Assembly (NCBI GenBank): GCA_947184155.2
Contig: CAMXCT020006496.1
Span: forward strand, 1 to 64,000
Source of the DNA: Cladocopium goreaui
Taxonomy: Eukaryota > Sar > Dinophyceae > Suessiales > Symbiodiniaceae
Reading direction: 5' to 3'
DNA length: 64,000 nt
The notes beneath the pieces were generated by a model. It was not told the origin of the DNA, searched no databases, and worked only from the letters and a program-made list of their open reading frames with translations. A program made the translations under genes and the position numbers. This document shows, piece after piece, positions 28,645 through 39,690 of the stretch (positions within the stretch are counted from its first letter, which is position 1; the number at the start of each line of letters is the position of its first letter).

Positions 28645-31600
28645 ATGTCTGGATCTGGTGGTTCTGGTAGACGCGGAGACGCTAGGAGGCGTAGGCGTAG
28701 TGTAGAACCTGAAACAGAAAGGTTTCGCGGAGATGATCCTTTGCAAAGAGATGATGCTTGGAGAGACTGGTTGAATAATCATGCAAGGCAACGCGATGAA
28801 AGACTTCCAGGTCCCTTTGTCACAAGCGTAAGCAGGGAGCCAATGAGTCCAACTCAAGCAATGGAGGGAGGTTTGCAGCCCCCAGGTTTGGGTAATTCTG
28901 ATGGAGGTGCACGACAGCAGGCAAGTCCAGGTCTAGACGCGACGAGAGCGCATGAAGTACCGGTTGATGATAGTCTTCCGTCGCTTAGTACGCCGCCTGG
29001 ACAGACTGGACAAACTGGAACAAACGGACAAACCAACGTTGAAACGCAGTTGTTGCAGATTTCTCAAGCCTTGGTGTCTCTGCGGAGTGATTTGCAGGGG
29101 CAGATTGGTAGGAGTTTCGGTGCTCTTGAGAGAAGACTTGAACAGGTTGAGACTGGGAATGCTGCGGGTAATCCAGTTAGAAACCAGACTGCTCCAATGC
29201 AGGGTCCTAGTGATGTTTTTGGTCAGCAGTATTCTGGGGATGGTGACTGTTCTTTCAATCGAATCGGGAGCCCAATACGCAGACATGATCGTGGACATGG
29301 TTCATCTGGTGACACTGCACGTCGTAGGGATGTCAGTGGTGAAAGGGATGTACTAAGTCGATCAGAAAAGTGGTTGCCAGCTCCCCCAGTACCAGGTACT
29401 AACACTTGGCGTGACCGAGAGACTGAAATCACAGGGTTTTTCAAATACGTTCAGTCTTTGAGAGCTTGGTGCCAGTTGGCATCGTCCAAGATGGCTACGG
29501 AGATTGAGCAAAGTATCAAGTGGCCTACTGAGATAGTGTATTCAACTTTGACTCCGGGTCAGCAAGCTAGGAGTAGTCGACTGTTTGCATTGTTGAAAGT
29601 GGCATTTGCTGACCATGATCGTAGTGATTCACTCATTCGTGCCTTCGAGGCGGGATGTGCAGTCCACAATTCTCCACAAAAGCCTTTTGGTTCATGTGGG
29701 TACGAGCTGATCAGGGTGTTAGCTTTAGAGTTTTCACTGAGAACTAGAACGGAGGCTATTTGCCTTCGAGCAGAATTGTTGCGTAGAGAGTTTAAGGTGG
29801 ACTCAAAGAGCATTCACGTAGTATCGGACTTGGTACGCATGATTCAAGTTGCAGTCAACAACTATGAAAGGCTAGCAGAGACGTTGCCTGTGGGAACTTC
29901 TAGGGCTGATTTGAAAATTACGTCTTCAGATTTGGCACTTCTTTTTATTCGGAATTTGCCTCATGATGCGAAACAGTACTGTTTGTTGCACTCAGAGAGT
30001 GAAACTTGGGAGGCTTTGCAAGCAGCAGGTCTTAAGTATGAGAGACAACAGAGGCTGTATGTAGAACTGGGGGCATTATCGAAGCGCATGTTGCATGGAG
30101 TTGCAGGCGAACAGGTTGTTTCAAGTGATGTTGATGCACAGGGTTCAGAGACAGTTGCAGCTGTTGGTACTGGTTGCGGTCGTTGTGGGAAGAAGTCACA
30201 CAAAGCTGAGGACTGTACCACAAACATGACTGGTGTAAAATGTTTCAAGTGTGGAAAGACAGGCCATATCGGTCGTAACTGTTTGAGCCAGGGTCAGAAC
30301 AAACCTGATGAGAAGAAACCTGTGAAGGGTAGTGGAAAACAAGGTCAGAAAGGAAAATCTGGTCCAAGTCCCAAGGCGAAGCCCAAGGCCAAAGCTAAAG
30401 GCAAGGGGCAAGGCAAGGGGAAGATGTATGAACTTGGTGAGGGTGAGGAGGAACAGGAAGAGGGTTATGAAGAGGCTGGTGAATGGGAGGCTCAAGAGGA
30501 GGCTTCTGGTTCAGGTCTTCAAATGGCTCTTTTGAGTTCTTTCGGTACCTCTGGACAGTGTGTCTTTGACATTGTGTGTGCGACTGGGGATGAGATCTTG
30601 GCGGATGAAAGCACGGAGGTGCATGATTTGGGACCAGATCTTAAGTCGGACTGTATGTCTGAAAAGACTCATGAAAGTTCATTGGATCAGGATGTTGGTT
30701 TTTCATGTCATGATGTGTCATCGGTGTGTCGTGGTAAGGCGACAAAGGGTGTCGGTGGGGCATCAGATGTTGTTTTCCAAAATGGTTCTTTTGGGCTGAT
30801 TGGATCGAAATATGTTCCTAAAGGGGATGTGTCGTGGTTCGATGGGCTCATTTGTATGCCACTGCTGTCATCTTTGGAGACTAGAGGACAGGATAACTGG
30901 TGGTTGATTGACTCAGGTGCCAGCGTCACTGTTTTGTCGGAATCTGCATTGAAAAATGGTTCATTTCGGATTCTTTCAGAAGAAATTGTGAGAGATGGTC
31001 CACGGTTTTTTGCAGCGAATGGGACTGAAGTGTCCATGAAGAAGAAAGTCGTGGTTCAGACCTACCTTAGCATGATTAATCATGTTGGAGAAAAGGTTGA
31101 AAGGGAAATCAAGTTGTCTGCACTGGTAGGAAACACTAGTAACAACATCCTGAGTACTACGCAGTTGGTTGAACGTGGATGGAATGTCAATCTTGGAAAG
31201 AGATCTCAATTGATTCATGAGGGCATGGGTCTTTCAGCCGATTTGATGTCGTGGGCAGGGTGTCCATGGTTGTACCTTGGATCCAGGAAAGGCTCCGGCC
31301 GTCCAGTTGCTGGGACAATTGAGGTGTCGTGCGAAAATCCGTCAGGAGCTGGGGAATCTTCGATTTCGGTACTTGAGTTGAATATTAACCCAGTCTATAA
31401 GAAAGCAGTCGTTCAGAGTGACATGGATGAAATGCATAGGGCTAGGGGACATATTCCTTTTGACCCAAACTGCGCAATCTGTCAGAGAACGAAAGGGGTT
31501 TCTCAACACAGACGGAAACAAGACGGCACTAACATTGTTGAGCTAGCTGCTGATTTTTTCCATTTGAAAACGTTCAAATTTTTGATCATTTGCGAACGGT

Positions 31601-34600
31601 TTTCTGGCATGGTGGGGGTTGTTCACATGGGTCCCAACACTGATCATGTTCGAGCTTCTGTTCAGAGATGGTTAGGAGAGATGGGTTGCTTAGGAGACAG
31701 TCATGGTGTCCTTGTTGTCAGTACTGACGATGAAGAAGCAGTGGGAAATGTGTTTTCTAGACTGCAAGTAGGTAAAGATGTCAGAGTTTCCAAAGCGCCA
31801 CCACAGGGACAGGCGATGAACGGGTCAGCGGAGAGATCTGTTAGAGCAATCAAGGAGAATTTTGTTTGCGTGTCAGAGGAATTGCGAATGCAGGGGCTTG
31901 CGATCTGTGATACTGAGACAGCTGTAGGAGCAGTCTTGGAGTATGTTTGTTTCATGTTGAACAGTCATGCATCAATCCATGGGAGCTCAAAGACGCCACA
32001 TGAATTTCTTTCGGGAAAGAATCCAAGTGTGTCCACGCGACCAATCACTTCCATGTTTGGGTCAGTTGTGCTTTGTGAGTTACCCCAATCGGCACAGGCC
32101 GACGACAGACCTAGGTTCTTGGAGGGGGCATACTTGCGTCCAGAATTCAACAGTAAGTCAGGACTCTGCCTTGTGATGCTTGATGGTGTGCTTCGAAAAA
32201 TCCACCCAAAGAGTATTAAACTTGTTTTACCAATGAGGTGGGAAAAGTCACTGCTGAAAGGGTTTTGTGTTGAGGGTGAGTCCCAACATAGATCAGTAGG
32301 AGACTCTGCTCCAGCGGACGCTGTTGAATTTCAAAAGGTGAGACTGTCTGACAGTCCACCAACTGAAGAACCAGTGTGTCCAAAAGGCGGGCCACCTCAG
32401 GAGTGGTTTAAACAGTATGAACTGTACACGAAAGACTGCGCAGCGTGCAGATGCTTGGAACTTGGTCAATCGAGAAAGGGAAAGGTACACAGTGCCAGCT
32501 GTTGTGCAAACTACGTTCGGTGGTTGCGAACTCAGAGACAAGAGGCGGCCGAAGCGGCTGAGAGAGAGAGAGCAGCGGTAGTTAAAGTACCCCCCAATGA
32601 ATGGTTTGATCAATCTGGGTATACACCTGGTTGTCCGGCATGCGGTGCATTGGAATTAGGTGTGAATCCTGATGGGTTAACTCATTCTAGTGAATGTATT
32701 GATCAGTTTGAAAAGCTGTTGAAAGGTAGCCCAGATGATGTGGGTGATTCCATGAAGGTTGGTACCTCTGATCCCAGTGTGATGGTTGATACCTCAAAAG
32801 GGGGTGTTGGGAATGATGTCAATGGTGATGTAGCCCAGGGCTCCTTTGGTGGGGGTGTTAAACGTCCGTTGGAACGATCGGGGGAAGCCAGTGATGATAG
32901 CTGTGCTCCGAGCATTGCTCCTAGCATCCATGAGAAAGAAAAGGCTCGGTTCTCGAGTCCTCAGAATGTTGAAGATGCACAGATAGCTGATGGCTCCCAC
33001 GTTTCAACTCGTGGAACGAAACGTGTAGCTGATGAACAGCTTGAACCAGAACCTGAATCCTTGGATGTTGGGGAGTCTAGGAAACGACCTCTTGAAAACG
33101 ATGGGGACATGTTGGACAGTGTTGGTGTCTGTGTTACCGATGATTGTAGCAGGGTTCATGGGATCATGCAACTTTCAGAGCGATTCACGGGGGCTGACAT
33201 GTTCTTCGAAGATCAGTCGTTGCAGTCGGTTGTTTACCAAGGCGGTTCTAAGTCAGAGACAGTGTCGTTCTGTGGATCCTCAATAAAGGTTTGGAAACCA
33301 GACTATGCGGTTGATGATTCGACGTCAAATACCCTAGATGGTAACCTTACTTTTTCAGGGATGTTGACTGAAGTCAAGAATCTGGACAGGGTTAGTGCAG
33401 GGAAACCACTTAGGCAGTCCGAAGCCACTGCAAAGGCGGATGAGTATGGTGTTCGCATCATACCATGCCGTTGGGTCACAACGGAGAAGGTGATTGATGG
33501 AGAAGATGGCGTACGAGCCCGTATAGTGGTCAAAGACATCGCTTCTGGTGGGGGCAAGGCCAAGAGCCTTGGTATTTCGTCACCAACACCCAGTTCAGAG
33601 TCTATCAAAATGGCACTTGCCATCGGTGGATATTCCAATGCGTATGGATGGACGCTGGATTGTTCGGCAGCCTTCATGCATACACCTTTGGGGAAGGAAC
33701 GAAAGGTGATTGTGAGGTTTCCGGCGTCGATGAGTTGGCCAGATAACTCACCATTGTTTATGGATTTGAGTAAAAGTCTCAACGGAATCAGATCCGCTTC
33801 TCTTGACTGGTTGGAGTATGTGCAGGGAATTGTGAAACCACTTGGATTGACATGTGATGTTACTAGTCCATGTGTGTTTACCGCACCAGGTACGGTCATG
33901 ATCATCTATGTGGATGACTTGTTAATCTTCTCAAACAAACCTGACATGGGGAAGAAAATTTGGGAGAAGTTGAATGTGGTAGTTCCCACGAAAGTCACGG
34001 GTCAGTTGTTTCCAAATCAAGAGGGGTCCATGAAATTTGTTGGAAGGGTGATTCGTCGGCAAGCTGGGGCCAAAGAACTGTTGGTTGGTGTTGCACCAGG
34101 GTATCTCGATTCCTGTTATCGTGATTATGGAATGGAGAAGATGAAGCTGGGGAAACCTGTTGTGCCTAACTTGAGAGAGACACTTGATGGTCCTCCGGAA
34201 CCACCATTGAGTACTGAGGCATATCAAAGATATCGTAGGAGTTTGGGAAAGATGGCATGGCTATCACAGACTCGAGAGGATCTCCATATTTTCATAGCAT
34301 ATTTGGCTACGGGCCAACATGCTCCAGATGGTCGTCATGAAAAGGCCATGAGGCAGGTCCTGAGGTTTCTGTTGTTTGATGGTGACCAAGAATTATCTTT
34401 TCCATCTCCTGGGAATGTGAAATCTTTGTTTCAGGATTCGGTTGAGTCGTCGGGAGAACCATTAATGGTGGTGTTCTGTGGCGCGTCACATGCACCTATG
34501 AGGGCGACTCAGAGAAAGGGAATTTCTGGAGCTTTCATTTTCGTGTTATCTTCACTGGTGAAAGGTTTCTCACGTCATCAGACGTGCACATCACTGTCAA

Positions 34601-34734
34601 GCTGCGAATCCGAGATGTTTGCAATCCAGGAAACGGCACAGGAAGCCATGGGTCTCTTACCGTTAGTGAGAAAGATGGTGAATGATTTTTTGGGAACTTG
34701 GCTGGATTTGAAGGTAGGAAGTTTCCTATTTTGA
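28645..34734 (+). CDS. Copia Gag-Pol polyprotein
   Basis: 2029 residues in one frame from ATG 28645. Gag ~1-500; two zinc knuckles (CGRCGKKSHKAEDC, CFKCGKTGHIGRNC) at ~510-548; Lys-rich stretch; aspartic protease WWLIDSGASVTVL (~755); integrase HHCC (HRARGHIPFDPNCAICQ, ~930) and DDE core (LAADFFHL, VSTDDEEA, GSAERSVRAIKE). Next are two similar Cys/His modules (~1250-1370) and a disordered acidic linker; RT follows with RCRWVTTEK-type block, GWTLDCSAAFMHTPLG and IIYVDDLLIFSN (~1754). In RNase H the first catalytic Asp position reads VFCGASHAP (Gly, codon 34480-34482). The frame ends prematurely at 34732-34734; the remaining RNase H lies in the next frame. Confidence 0.95.
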   Translation: MSGSGGSGRRGDARRRRRSVEPETERFRGDDPLQRDDAWRDWLNNHARQRDERLPGPFVTSVSREPMSPTQAMEGGLQPPGLGNSDGGARQQASPGLDATRAHEVPVDDSLPSLSTPPGQTGQTGTNGQTNVETQLLQISQALVSLRSDLQGQIGRSFGALERRLEQVETGNAAGNPVRNQTAPMQGPSDVFGQQYSGDGDCSFNRIGSPIRRHDRGHGSSGDTARRRDVSGERDVLSRSEKWLPAPPVPGTNTWRDRETEITGFFKYVQSLRAWCQLASSKMATEIEQSIKWPTEIVYSTLTPGQQARSSRLFALLKVAFADHDRSDSLIRAFEAGCAVHNSPQKPFGSCGYELIRVLALEFSLRTRTEAICLRAELLRREFKVDSKSIHVVSDLVRMIQVAVNNYERLAETLPVGTSRADLKITSSDLALLFIRNLPHDAKQYCLLHSESETWEALQAAGLKYERQQRLYVELGALSKRMLHGVAGEQVVSSDVDAQGSETVAAVGTGCGRCGKKSHKAEDCTTNMTGVKCFKCGKTGHIGRNCLSQGQNKPDEKKPVKGSGKQGQKGKSGPSPKAKPKAKAKGKGQGKGKMYELGEGEEEQEEGYEEAGEWEAQEEASGSGLQMALLSSFGTSGQCVFDIVCATGDEILADESTEVHDLGPDLKSDCMSEKTHESSLDQDVGFSCHDVSSVCRGKATKGVGGASDVVFQNGSFGLIGSKYVPKGDVSWFDGLICMPLLSSLETRGQDNWWLIDSGASVTVLSESALKNGSFRILSEEIVRDGPRFFAANGTEVSMKKKVVVQTYLSMINHVGEKVEREIKLSALVGNTSNNILSTTQLVERGWNVNLGKRSQLIHEGMGLSADLMSWAGCPWLYLGSRKGSGRPVAGTIEVSCENPSGAGESSISVLELNINPVYKKAVVQSDMDEMHRARGHIPFDPNCAICQRTKGVSQHRRKQDGTNIVELAADFFHLKTFKFLIICERFSGMVGVVHMGPNTDHVRASVQRWLGEMGCLGDSHGVLVVSTDDEEAVGNVFSRLQVGKDVRVSKAPPQGQAMNGSAERSVRAIKENFVCVSEELRMQGLAICDTETAVGAVLEYVCFMLNSHASIHGSSKTPHEFLSGKNPSVSTRPITSMFGSVVLCELPQSAQADDRPRFLEGAYLRPEFNSKSGLCLVMLDGVLRKIHPKSIKLVLPMRWEKSLLKGFCVEGESQHRSVGDSAPADAVEFQKVRLSDSPPTEEPVCPKGGPPQEWFKQYELYTKDCAACRCLELGQSRKGKVHSASCCANYVRWLRTQRQEAAEAAERERAAVVKVPPNEWFDQSGYTPGCPACGALELGVNPDGLTHSSECIDQFEKLLKGSPDDVGDSMKVGTSDPSVMVDTSKGGVGNDVNGDVAQGSFGGGVKRPLERSGEASDDSCAPSIAPSIHEKEKARFSSPQNVEDAQIADGSHVSTRGTKRVADEQLEPEPESLDVGESRKRPLENDGDMLDSVGVCVTDDCSRVHGIMQLSERFTGADMFFEDQSLQSVVYQGGSKSETVSFCGSSIKVWKPDYAVDDSTSNTLDGNLTFSGMLTEVKNLDRVSAGKPLRQSEATAKADEYGVRIIPCRWVTTEKVIDGEDGVRARIVVKDIASGGGKAKSLGISSPTPSSESIKMALAIGGYSNAYGWTLDCSAAFMHTPLGKERKVIVRFPASMSWPDNSPLFMDLSKSLNGIRSASLDWLEYVQGIVKPLGLTCDVTSPCVFTAPGTVMIIYVDDLLIFSNKPDMGKKIWEKLNVVVPTKVTGQLFPNQEGSMKFVGRVIRRQAGAKELLVGVAPGYLDSCYRDYGMEKMKLGKPVVPNLRETLDGPPEPPLSTEAYQRYRRSLGKMAWLSQTREDLHIFIAYLATGQHAPDGRHEKAMRQVLRFLLFDGDQELSFPSPGNVKSLFQDSVESSGEPLMVVFCGASHAPMRATQRKGISGAFIFVLSSLVKGFSRHQTCTSLSSCESEMFAIQETAQEAMGLLPLVRKMVNDFLGTWLDLKVGSFLF

Positions 34735-35000
34735 TGCTCACCGACTCCGAGTCGGCTAAGCAGTTGCTTTCAGCACTTGATGTTCCACGCAAGTCAAGGC
34801 ATACGGAAGTGAGAATTTTTTGGTTGCGTGAACAATTAGAGAGGTATATTCAGCTTGGTTGGATTGAAGGGCCTATAAACCTGTCAGATATCCTAACTAA
34901 GTGTTCAAGTTACCACTTTGTTCATAGAGCGACTTGTGGATTTCAGCCGAGAAGCCCAGCAACAACCGAAGGGTCTCAAGGTTTGAAAGGGTCTGACAAA
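34698..35000 (+). CDS. Frameshifted C-terminal RNase H of copia pol
   Basis: In the frame one base off, LMLTDSESAKQLLSALDVPR, RHTEVRIFWLREQLERYI and GPINLSDILTKCSSYHF match the copia RNase H end (third Asp, H.e.r..flRe, nlaDilTK). The shift lies between ~34680 and 34715, near a T6 run (ATTTTTTGGG). It could be an indel error or a mutation; copia elements do not normally shift here. The same frame stays open to ~35297, but the sequence beyond the RNase H loses coding character. Confidence 0.85.
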
Positions 35001-35062
35001 CTTTTGCATACACTGAAACCTCGTGACAAAACGATTGCATTGAGGGGGAAGAAGCATCGACT

Positions 35063-35610
35063 TTGCGAAGCGTGCTGGAACGAGTTGAACGCTTGTGTGC
35101 TAATGCGTCGGCTCTTGGAATGCGTCCGCACGTGCATTTTCATGCGAGCTGTCCGTGTGCGTCTGGATCTCCAATACGGTACTTGCGCCAGGATGCAGGG
35201 TCTGAGGATATTCGGTTCGCTGAACTTGAACCCCTTCTTAAAAGGTTGCCGTCGTACCGCAAGAAAGCTGATACATTCAGCTTGGAATGGCCAGTGAACA
35301 ATGTGTTATGGTCATATGCAGGTGTCAAGGACTTGTTGAATGAACTAGGTCTCAAACAGGAAGCAGTTGTGAGGTTGTGCAAACTTGGGTACGTATCGCG
35401 CTCAGTAAACCTGTAGGAAAGAGGCTGAGGTTTGTGTGCGACTCGGAGGAGTTTGTCAAACCGTTGAGGCGTTTCCAGACATGCAGGTGCAAGGAACATG
35501 CGCAGCTGAATGACGTGAACTGGAACGAGACTGGTAAGTATAACAAGTCGCTGGCGCTAGCGTTGGGTAACGCGGCGTACGCGTGTGCGCGAGCGAGGGG
35601 CGTGCACTGA
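35063..35610 (+). CDS. Extra ORF region between copia pol and 3' LTR
   Basis: Frame 35063-35416 (SVLERVERLCANASALGMRP, FAELEPLLKRLPSYRKKADT, LLNELGLKQEAVVRLCKLG) seems to continue in the neighbouring frame to 35608 (KRLRFVCDSEEFVKPLRRF, TCRCKEHAQLNDVNWNETGK). Composition is protein-like and basic, with Cys/His pairs. Change of frame is near 35377-35400; a short GT-AG intron or an indel are both possible. It is not an env-like protein by appearance (no membrane segment). Function unknown; such a downstream ORF is not part of the standard copia plan. Confidence 0.45.
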
Positions 35611-36131
35611 AACACACACATAGGTGCGTGTACAGCAGTTGATGCTCTGTTGCAGTCATGTCACAGAGAGTCAGAGAGGATGAGACAGATCGTACAATTC
35701 AAACAAACGGATGTATGGACAGACAATGGACGCGTTGTTTGTTGCGAGTAATCTAAGAGGGTAGCAATGAAAACCTCTTAGGATCTAGCTAGATGAAGTG
35801 TTGCGTTTCCATTTTTTTGGAAGTCTTCCGAATGGAAGAGCTCCTGACCTTTTGCTTGTGACCTTGCTGTGTTTCACACGGGAGCTAAGTATCATCTCCC
35901 GGGCTGTATACATGTACAGAGGAGGCCTAAGAATGCCACGCTTTTAGGGCCTTGTTTGGACTGTTTTGAATTTCAGCTGAAGTCACGCGACGCGTAACCA
36001 TGCTAACTTGAGGGTAAGGAAGTGTTTGATCCTGGCGGATCTTCTTAGGGGTGCTGGTAGGGGGTTGAAACAGTTTTAGCTCTGTATGGGTATCCGTTCG
36101 AACGACGCCATGGATGGACGAAGCTTCCCTC
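35611..36131 (+). other. Untranslated stretch before the copia 3' LTR
   Basis: About 520 bp with stops in all frames; nothing recognised except the polypurine tract at its end. Confidence 0.5.
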
Positions 36132-36140
36132 GAAAGGGGG
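36132..36140 (+). promoter_or_regulatory. Polypurine tract
   Basis: GAAAGGGGG immediately before the TGTGG start of the 3' LTR, the expected plus-strand primer site. Confidence 0.85.
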
Positions 36141-37426
36141 TGTGGAAATATCCGGTATTTTTGGCTGGTGAGCGAGGAAAGCTTCTGGCTTTGTGCATAT
36201 TTGGATGAACGAGATGAAGTGGTACAGTGTGCGAGTTCTGCTTTGGTGGGGCGTGCATATTCTGCTTTGGAGAATTCAATGCTGGCATTCTTTGAGGAAG
36301 CAATTTGGAATTCGTGACTCCGGTCACCGGAAGAATGCTCGGGTGAGACTACATCAATTGGCCCGACCAATTGAGGTAGTGTCATCTTAGTGTTCGGGAT
36401 TGTGTTTGGATATTGCATTGATATAACATTCGTGGATGCGGTGAGACTGTTATCTGTTGGGATCTGTTTTATGGTAACCATGAATATTTGTAAATAGATG
36501 CGAAGCCTGGAGCACTTTTCGGACATGTCTTGATGACATTGAGGAGTTCAGGATTGAGCTGAGAACGTTTGCATGCATTTGGAATCAATCTGAATTGAGG
36601 ACGTTTGAATGCATGAGTGCATTAGAAGTAATTCAAGAATGTGAACATTTGAATGCAAGTGGAATCGTATGCATAGAAAGTGTTTATGAATTCAAAGAAC
36701 CTGGAATGGAGTTTCCAGAAACCCACAGAATTTTTCAGCGAAAGTTGCGTTCTGTGAACTTTACTTTTATGGGAAACTTTCATAGAAAGTTTCCGCACTG
36801 TGACGAACCGATTTGAACTTTGAACTTTGGACTAAACTGAGTTTAGAGTGGCTGCTTTTTTGTAGCTGAGTGTGTAACTGTGAATAGTCGACACCGTTTT
36901 GAGTTTGTTGGTTGACAGGTTAACATCGAGACGGTGGTTGCCGATGTCCCTCAATGATGACAACAGACCGAGCACCCGTCATCATAGTGAGATGACAAAA
37001 ATGGGTTGCCGGTCGTCTGAGGGGGCATGAGCGACCGCAGTGTCGATGTTGACTATCTCTGGTTAGTTGAAGAGAGTCTTTTTGAGAAAGATCTTCAGAT
37101 CTTGAACGTTTAAACAATTGTTGCAGTCAAGCTGTATGGTTGCTTTTGGCTCAAAGCCAAGGAAACTGCAAAGAAGTAGTCTGAGACAGTCACGTGGTTT
37201 AGTCCATCTTGCTTGTTTGTTTTGCTTTGGTTCGTGTTTTTTGCTACCGCACCTCTGAGAGAGCGTCCAAAAGGGGTTGAGCTGTTCCGAACCTGAGAGC
37301 TTGTGTGTGGGAACCGCGTTTGCGTAAACTTCGCTGTGCGTAGGTTGTAGGAACTGCATCTGGGTGTAGGTCCTGGGATTTACGTAGAAAGGATTTTTGA
37401 ACCAACTTGGGTTTGAATTTTCCGCA
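36141..37426 (+). repeat. Copia 3' LTR
   Basis: 1286 bp. It differs from the 5' LTR by about ten substitutions, a 2-bp deletion (GACACCG) and a 34-bp insert at 36768-36801 containing the perfect palindrome GGAAACTTTC-ATA-GAAAGTTTCC. Confidence 0.95.
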
Positions 37427-38670
37427 CCAGGGGGCAAAGGGGGGGAGCCCAAAAAAACAAACAACGCATCAAGAGACCAAAACAAAACTGAGCAGTGCGA
37501 CGCCCACTCGTGACAAAACGATCCACTGCCAAGGCAGACACAGAAAGAAGCATCCCGCAAGCAATGTCGCAGCGGAATCAGCAGTTGCGAAAGTCTGCGA
37601 CAACAACACTCAAACAATTCCAAACAACATGGTGCTTTGGCAAAGATTGGCAACATGCAGGCGGGGCTAGAGACCTTCAATCAGCAACCGTTTTCCCCGG
37701 AATCCTGCCATTCCGTTACACTTGCAAGAGTATTGCTTTTTGTTAAAGCTGCGTCATTTTTCGCAAAAAAGGTCACTGCAGCAATCTCATTTTCGGGGTC
37801 GTTAACACATTGGCTTTTTGGACTCCAAAAGGTGGTCCTCCCCACTATTCCTGCTAGATATGGTGTTGCCACAACTTGACGCCTTCATGCCGGCCGTCAG
37901 CTGCAGCACCTACAACCATGGATCAGTGTTGAGCTGGCGCAACAGCAAGCACAAGGCCAACAAGGCGTCGAGCTTGCGGTTAAATATGTGTATGAATATG
38001 CTGGCTTTCATGTCATCCAGTTGCTCACAGAAGGCGCTCCTATCTTGCTCTTCAGCGATCCGACTGCTGTCCTCCACGTGTCACGTGGAATCTATGCACA
38101 ACTGGCAATCTAGGTAGCATGGAATCGAATGTGATGGCAGGCAGGGCACTTTTTGGTTGTTTCCAGCTCCTGATGGCCTGCGCCGCTGTGTTATTCCTAG
38201 TCCAAAAGAAAGTGATGCATGGCACCAGTAGAGCTGCTGACTATCAAGCGCACCGACGCCATTGCACCGAAGTCACTTGAGCTAGCAGTAGTGCCCAAAA
38301 TAAACCACAAAACAGACGAACAAAAACACACCAAAGGGCCACATTGGGTGATAGAAGCAACAAAAGCTCGATGCGGAAACCGGGAATCCCCCCAGCCAGG
38401 ATACAAAGAGCAGCCGTACCGGCATGATATTCACCCATGCACTTCGAAGCAAACACCGACAACGCCGGGTCGCCGCGATTTGCAGACTTGCGCTAGTGCT
38501 CTTGCAGGTCGTCTTCATGGTATGGGAGATTGTGCTCATCATCGGTGCGTGGTGATATTTGTGCATTGAGCTCTTCCGATGACGTGCTAGCTCCTTTGGC
38601 TGTATGATCCAGTAGCAGGATGGCTTTCTGCACTTGGCTCACTTCATAGCTGGCAGAGATTGTACAACTA
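37427..38670. other. Intergenic stretch right of the copia element
   Basis: No frame on either strand is convincing as protein. The minus strand of 38282-38455 carries a copy of a dispersed repeat also found at 42.4 and 43.2 kb. Confidence 0.4.
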
Positions 38671-39690
38671 CTAGGGAGGCCCTTTTGAGCGAAGCCGGTT
38701 TTGAGAAGGTTTTCCGGACCCAGAATTGGGTCCGTCGGAGCAAGCTGTTTTGTAGATGATTTTGTTCCTTGTTGGGGCAAGCGGGGTGTATGTCCGTTGC
38801 TGCTTGAACCCGGTGGAAGTTAGCTTCTTATTATTTGGTTTCGTCTGGTGGCTTGATTGTTTGCTGCTAAAAGAAGGCCCATCAGCCTTTTGCAGCGTTA
38901 GGTGATTGCTTGAAGTGTTTCTTGTTGTTGCGGAGTTTGCGGGTTTTCGCGCAGGTGGCCGGCTTCCATTTGGATGATTGTATTGAATACTTTACTGCCC
39001 CTTGTTGGCCCCCCTTGCCCCCTCTAGACTCCTACCGAAGTTTTCAGCCCGGACAGAAGATGAATCATGATCTTTCAGTCAATCCCGTTATTAATTAATA
39101 GTATAAATTTAAAATGGGATGGAGTAAGAATCTGCTTAGGGAAAGATGTGGGAAGGTGAAGTATCGAAGGCTTTCTTACTCCGTCATCGTTTCGATATCG
39201 TGTCAATTTCATTGGGTAATTGAATTGCAACATAGCACGGAGTAGCAGAGTAGCGCGGAGTAGCGAAGGATTGGTGTATACATCAGGAGGAGGAAAGTTT
39301 TTCCCCGTTTAGCGTCTTATAAGCATTATGATTCATGATCTTCAGCCGCGGATTAATTATCCTCATTTCGCGTGGCCTGCGTGGCGGATCGTATTTCAAG
39401 TCGGAATAAAGTAAAATTCTTTTAAAGCAAGCCAGCTGATCCGTGATCCGCCATGTGATTCATATGAGACCTGTCAGGAGTCTAAGGGCAGAGGGTTGCT
39501 GCAGCTAGTCAAGAGGAAAAACTTTTGTCCTGGTGTTGTATGTTGCCTGGGTCGTGCTGTATCGCAATCGCCACATTGGAGCCAGTGAACGGAGACAGCT
39601 GATACCACATGTGCGCTTTCAGGTTCCATTTTTGGGGCTGGAAAGTCAATTGAAATCAGGCTTCGCATGTGCGGGCCTCCTCTGTTCCAA
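38671..39690 (+). repeat. Long direct repeat, left copy
   Basis: ~1 kb nearly identical to 40325-41543 apart from a ~230-bp block containing an AAC microsatellite in the right copy and a short deletion (CATGATCTTCAGCCGCGGATTA) near 41213. Shared landmarks are GGAGGCCCTTTTGAGCGAAG, AAAAGAAGGCCCATCAGCC and GTCAGGAGTCTAAGG. No coding content. Confidence 0.85.

Larger units (their letters stand above)
27325..37426 (+). mobile_element. Complete Ty1/copia LTR retrotransposon
   Basis: 10.1 kb: 5' LTR, PBS, gag-pol ORF, extra 3' ORF region, PPT, 3' LTR, flanked by 5-bp target duplications CCAGG (27320-27324 and 37427-37431). Integrase precedes RT, the copia order. The LTRs differ by about ten substitutions and two indels, so the insertion is young. 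Pol is shifted near its end and an RNase H active-site Asp appears changed, so this copy may not be autonomous. Confidence 0.95.

Noticed and set aside
35063-35610. Envelope-like protein in the copia element
   Set aside because: No signal peptide, membrane segment or fusion-peptide-like stretch; sequence is basic and soluble-looking.
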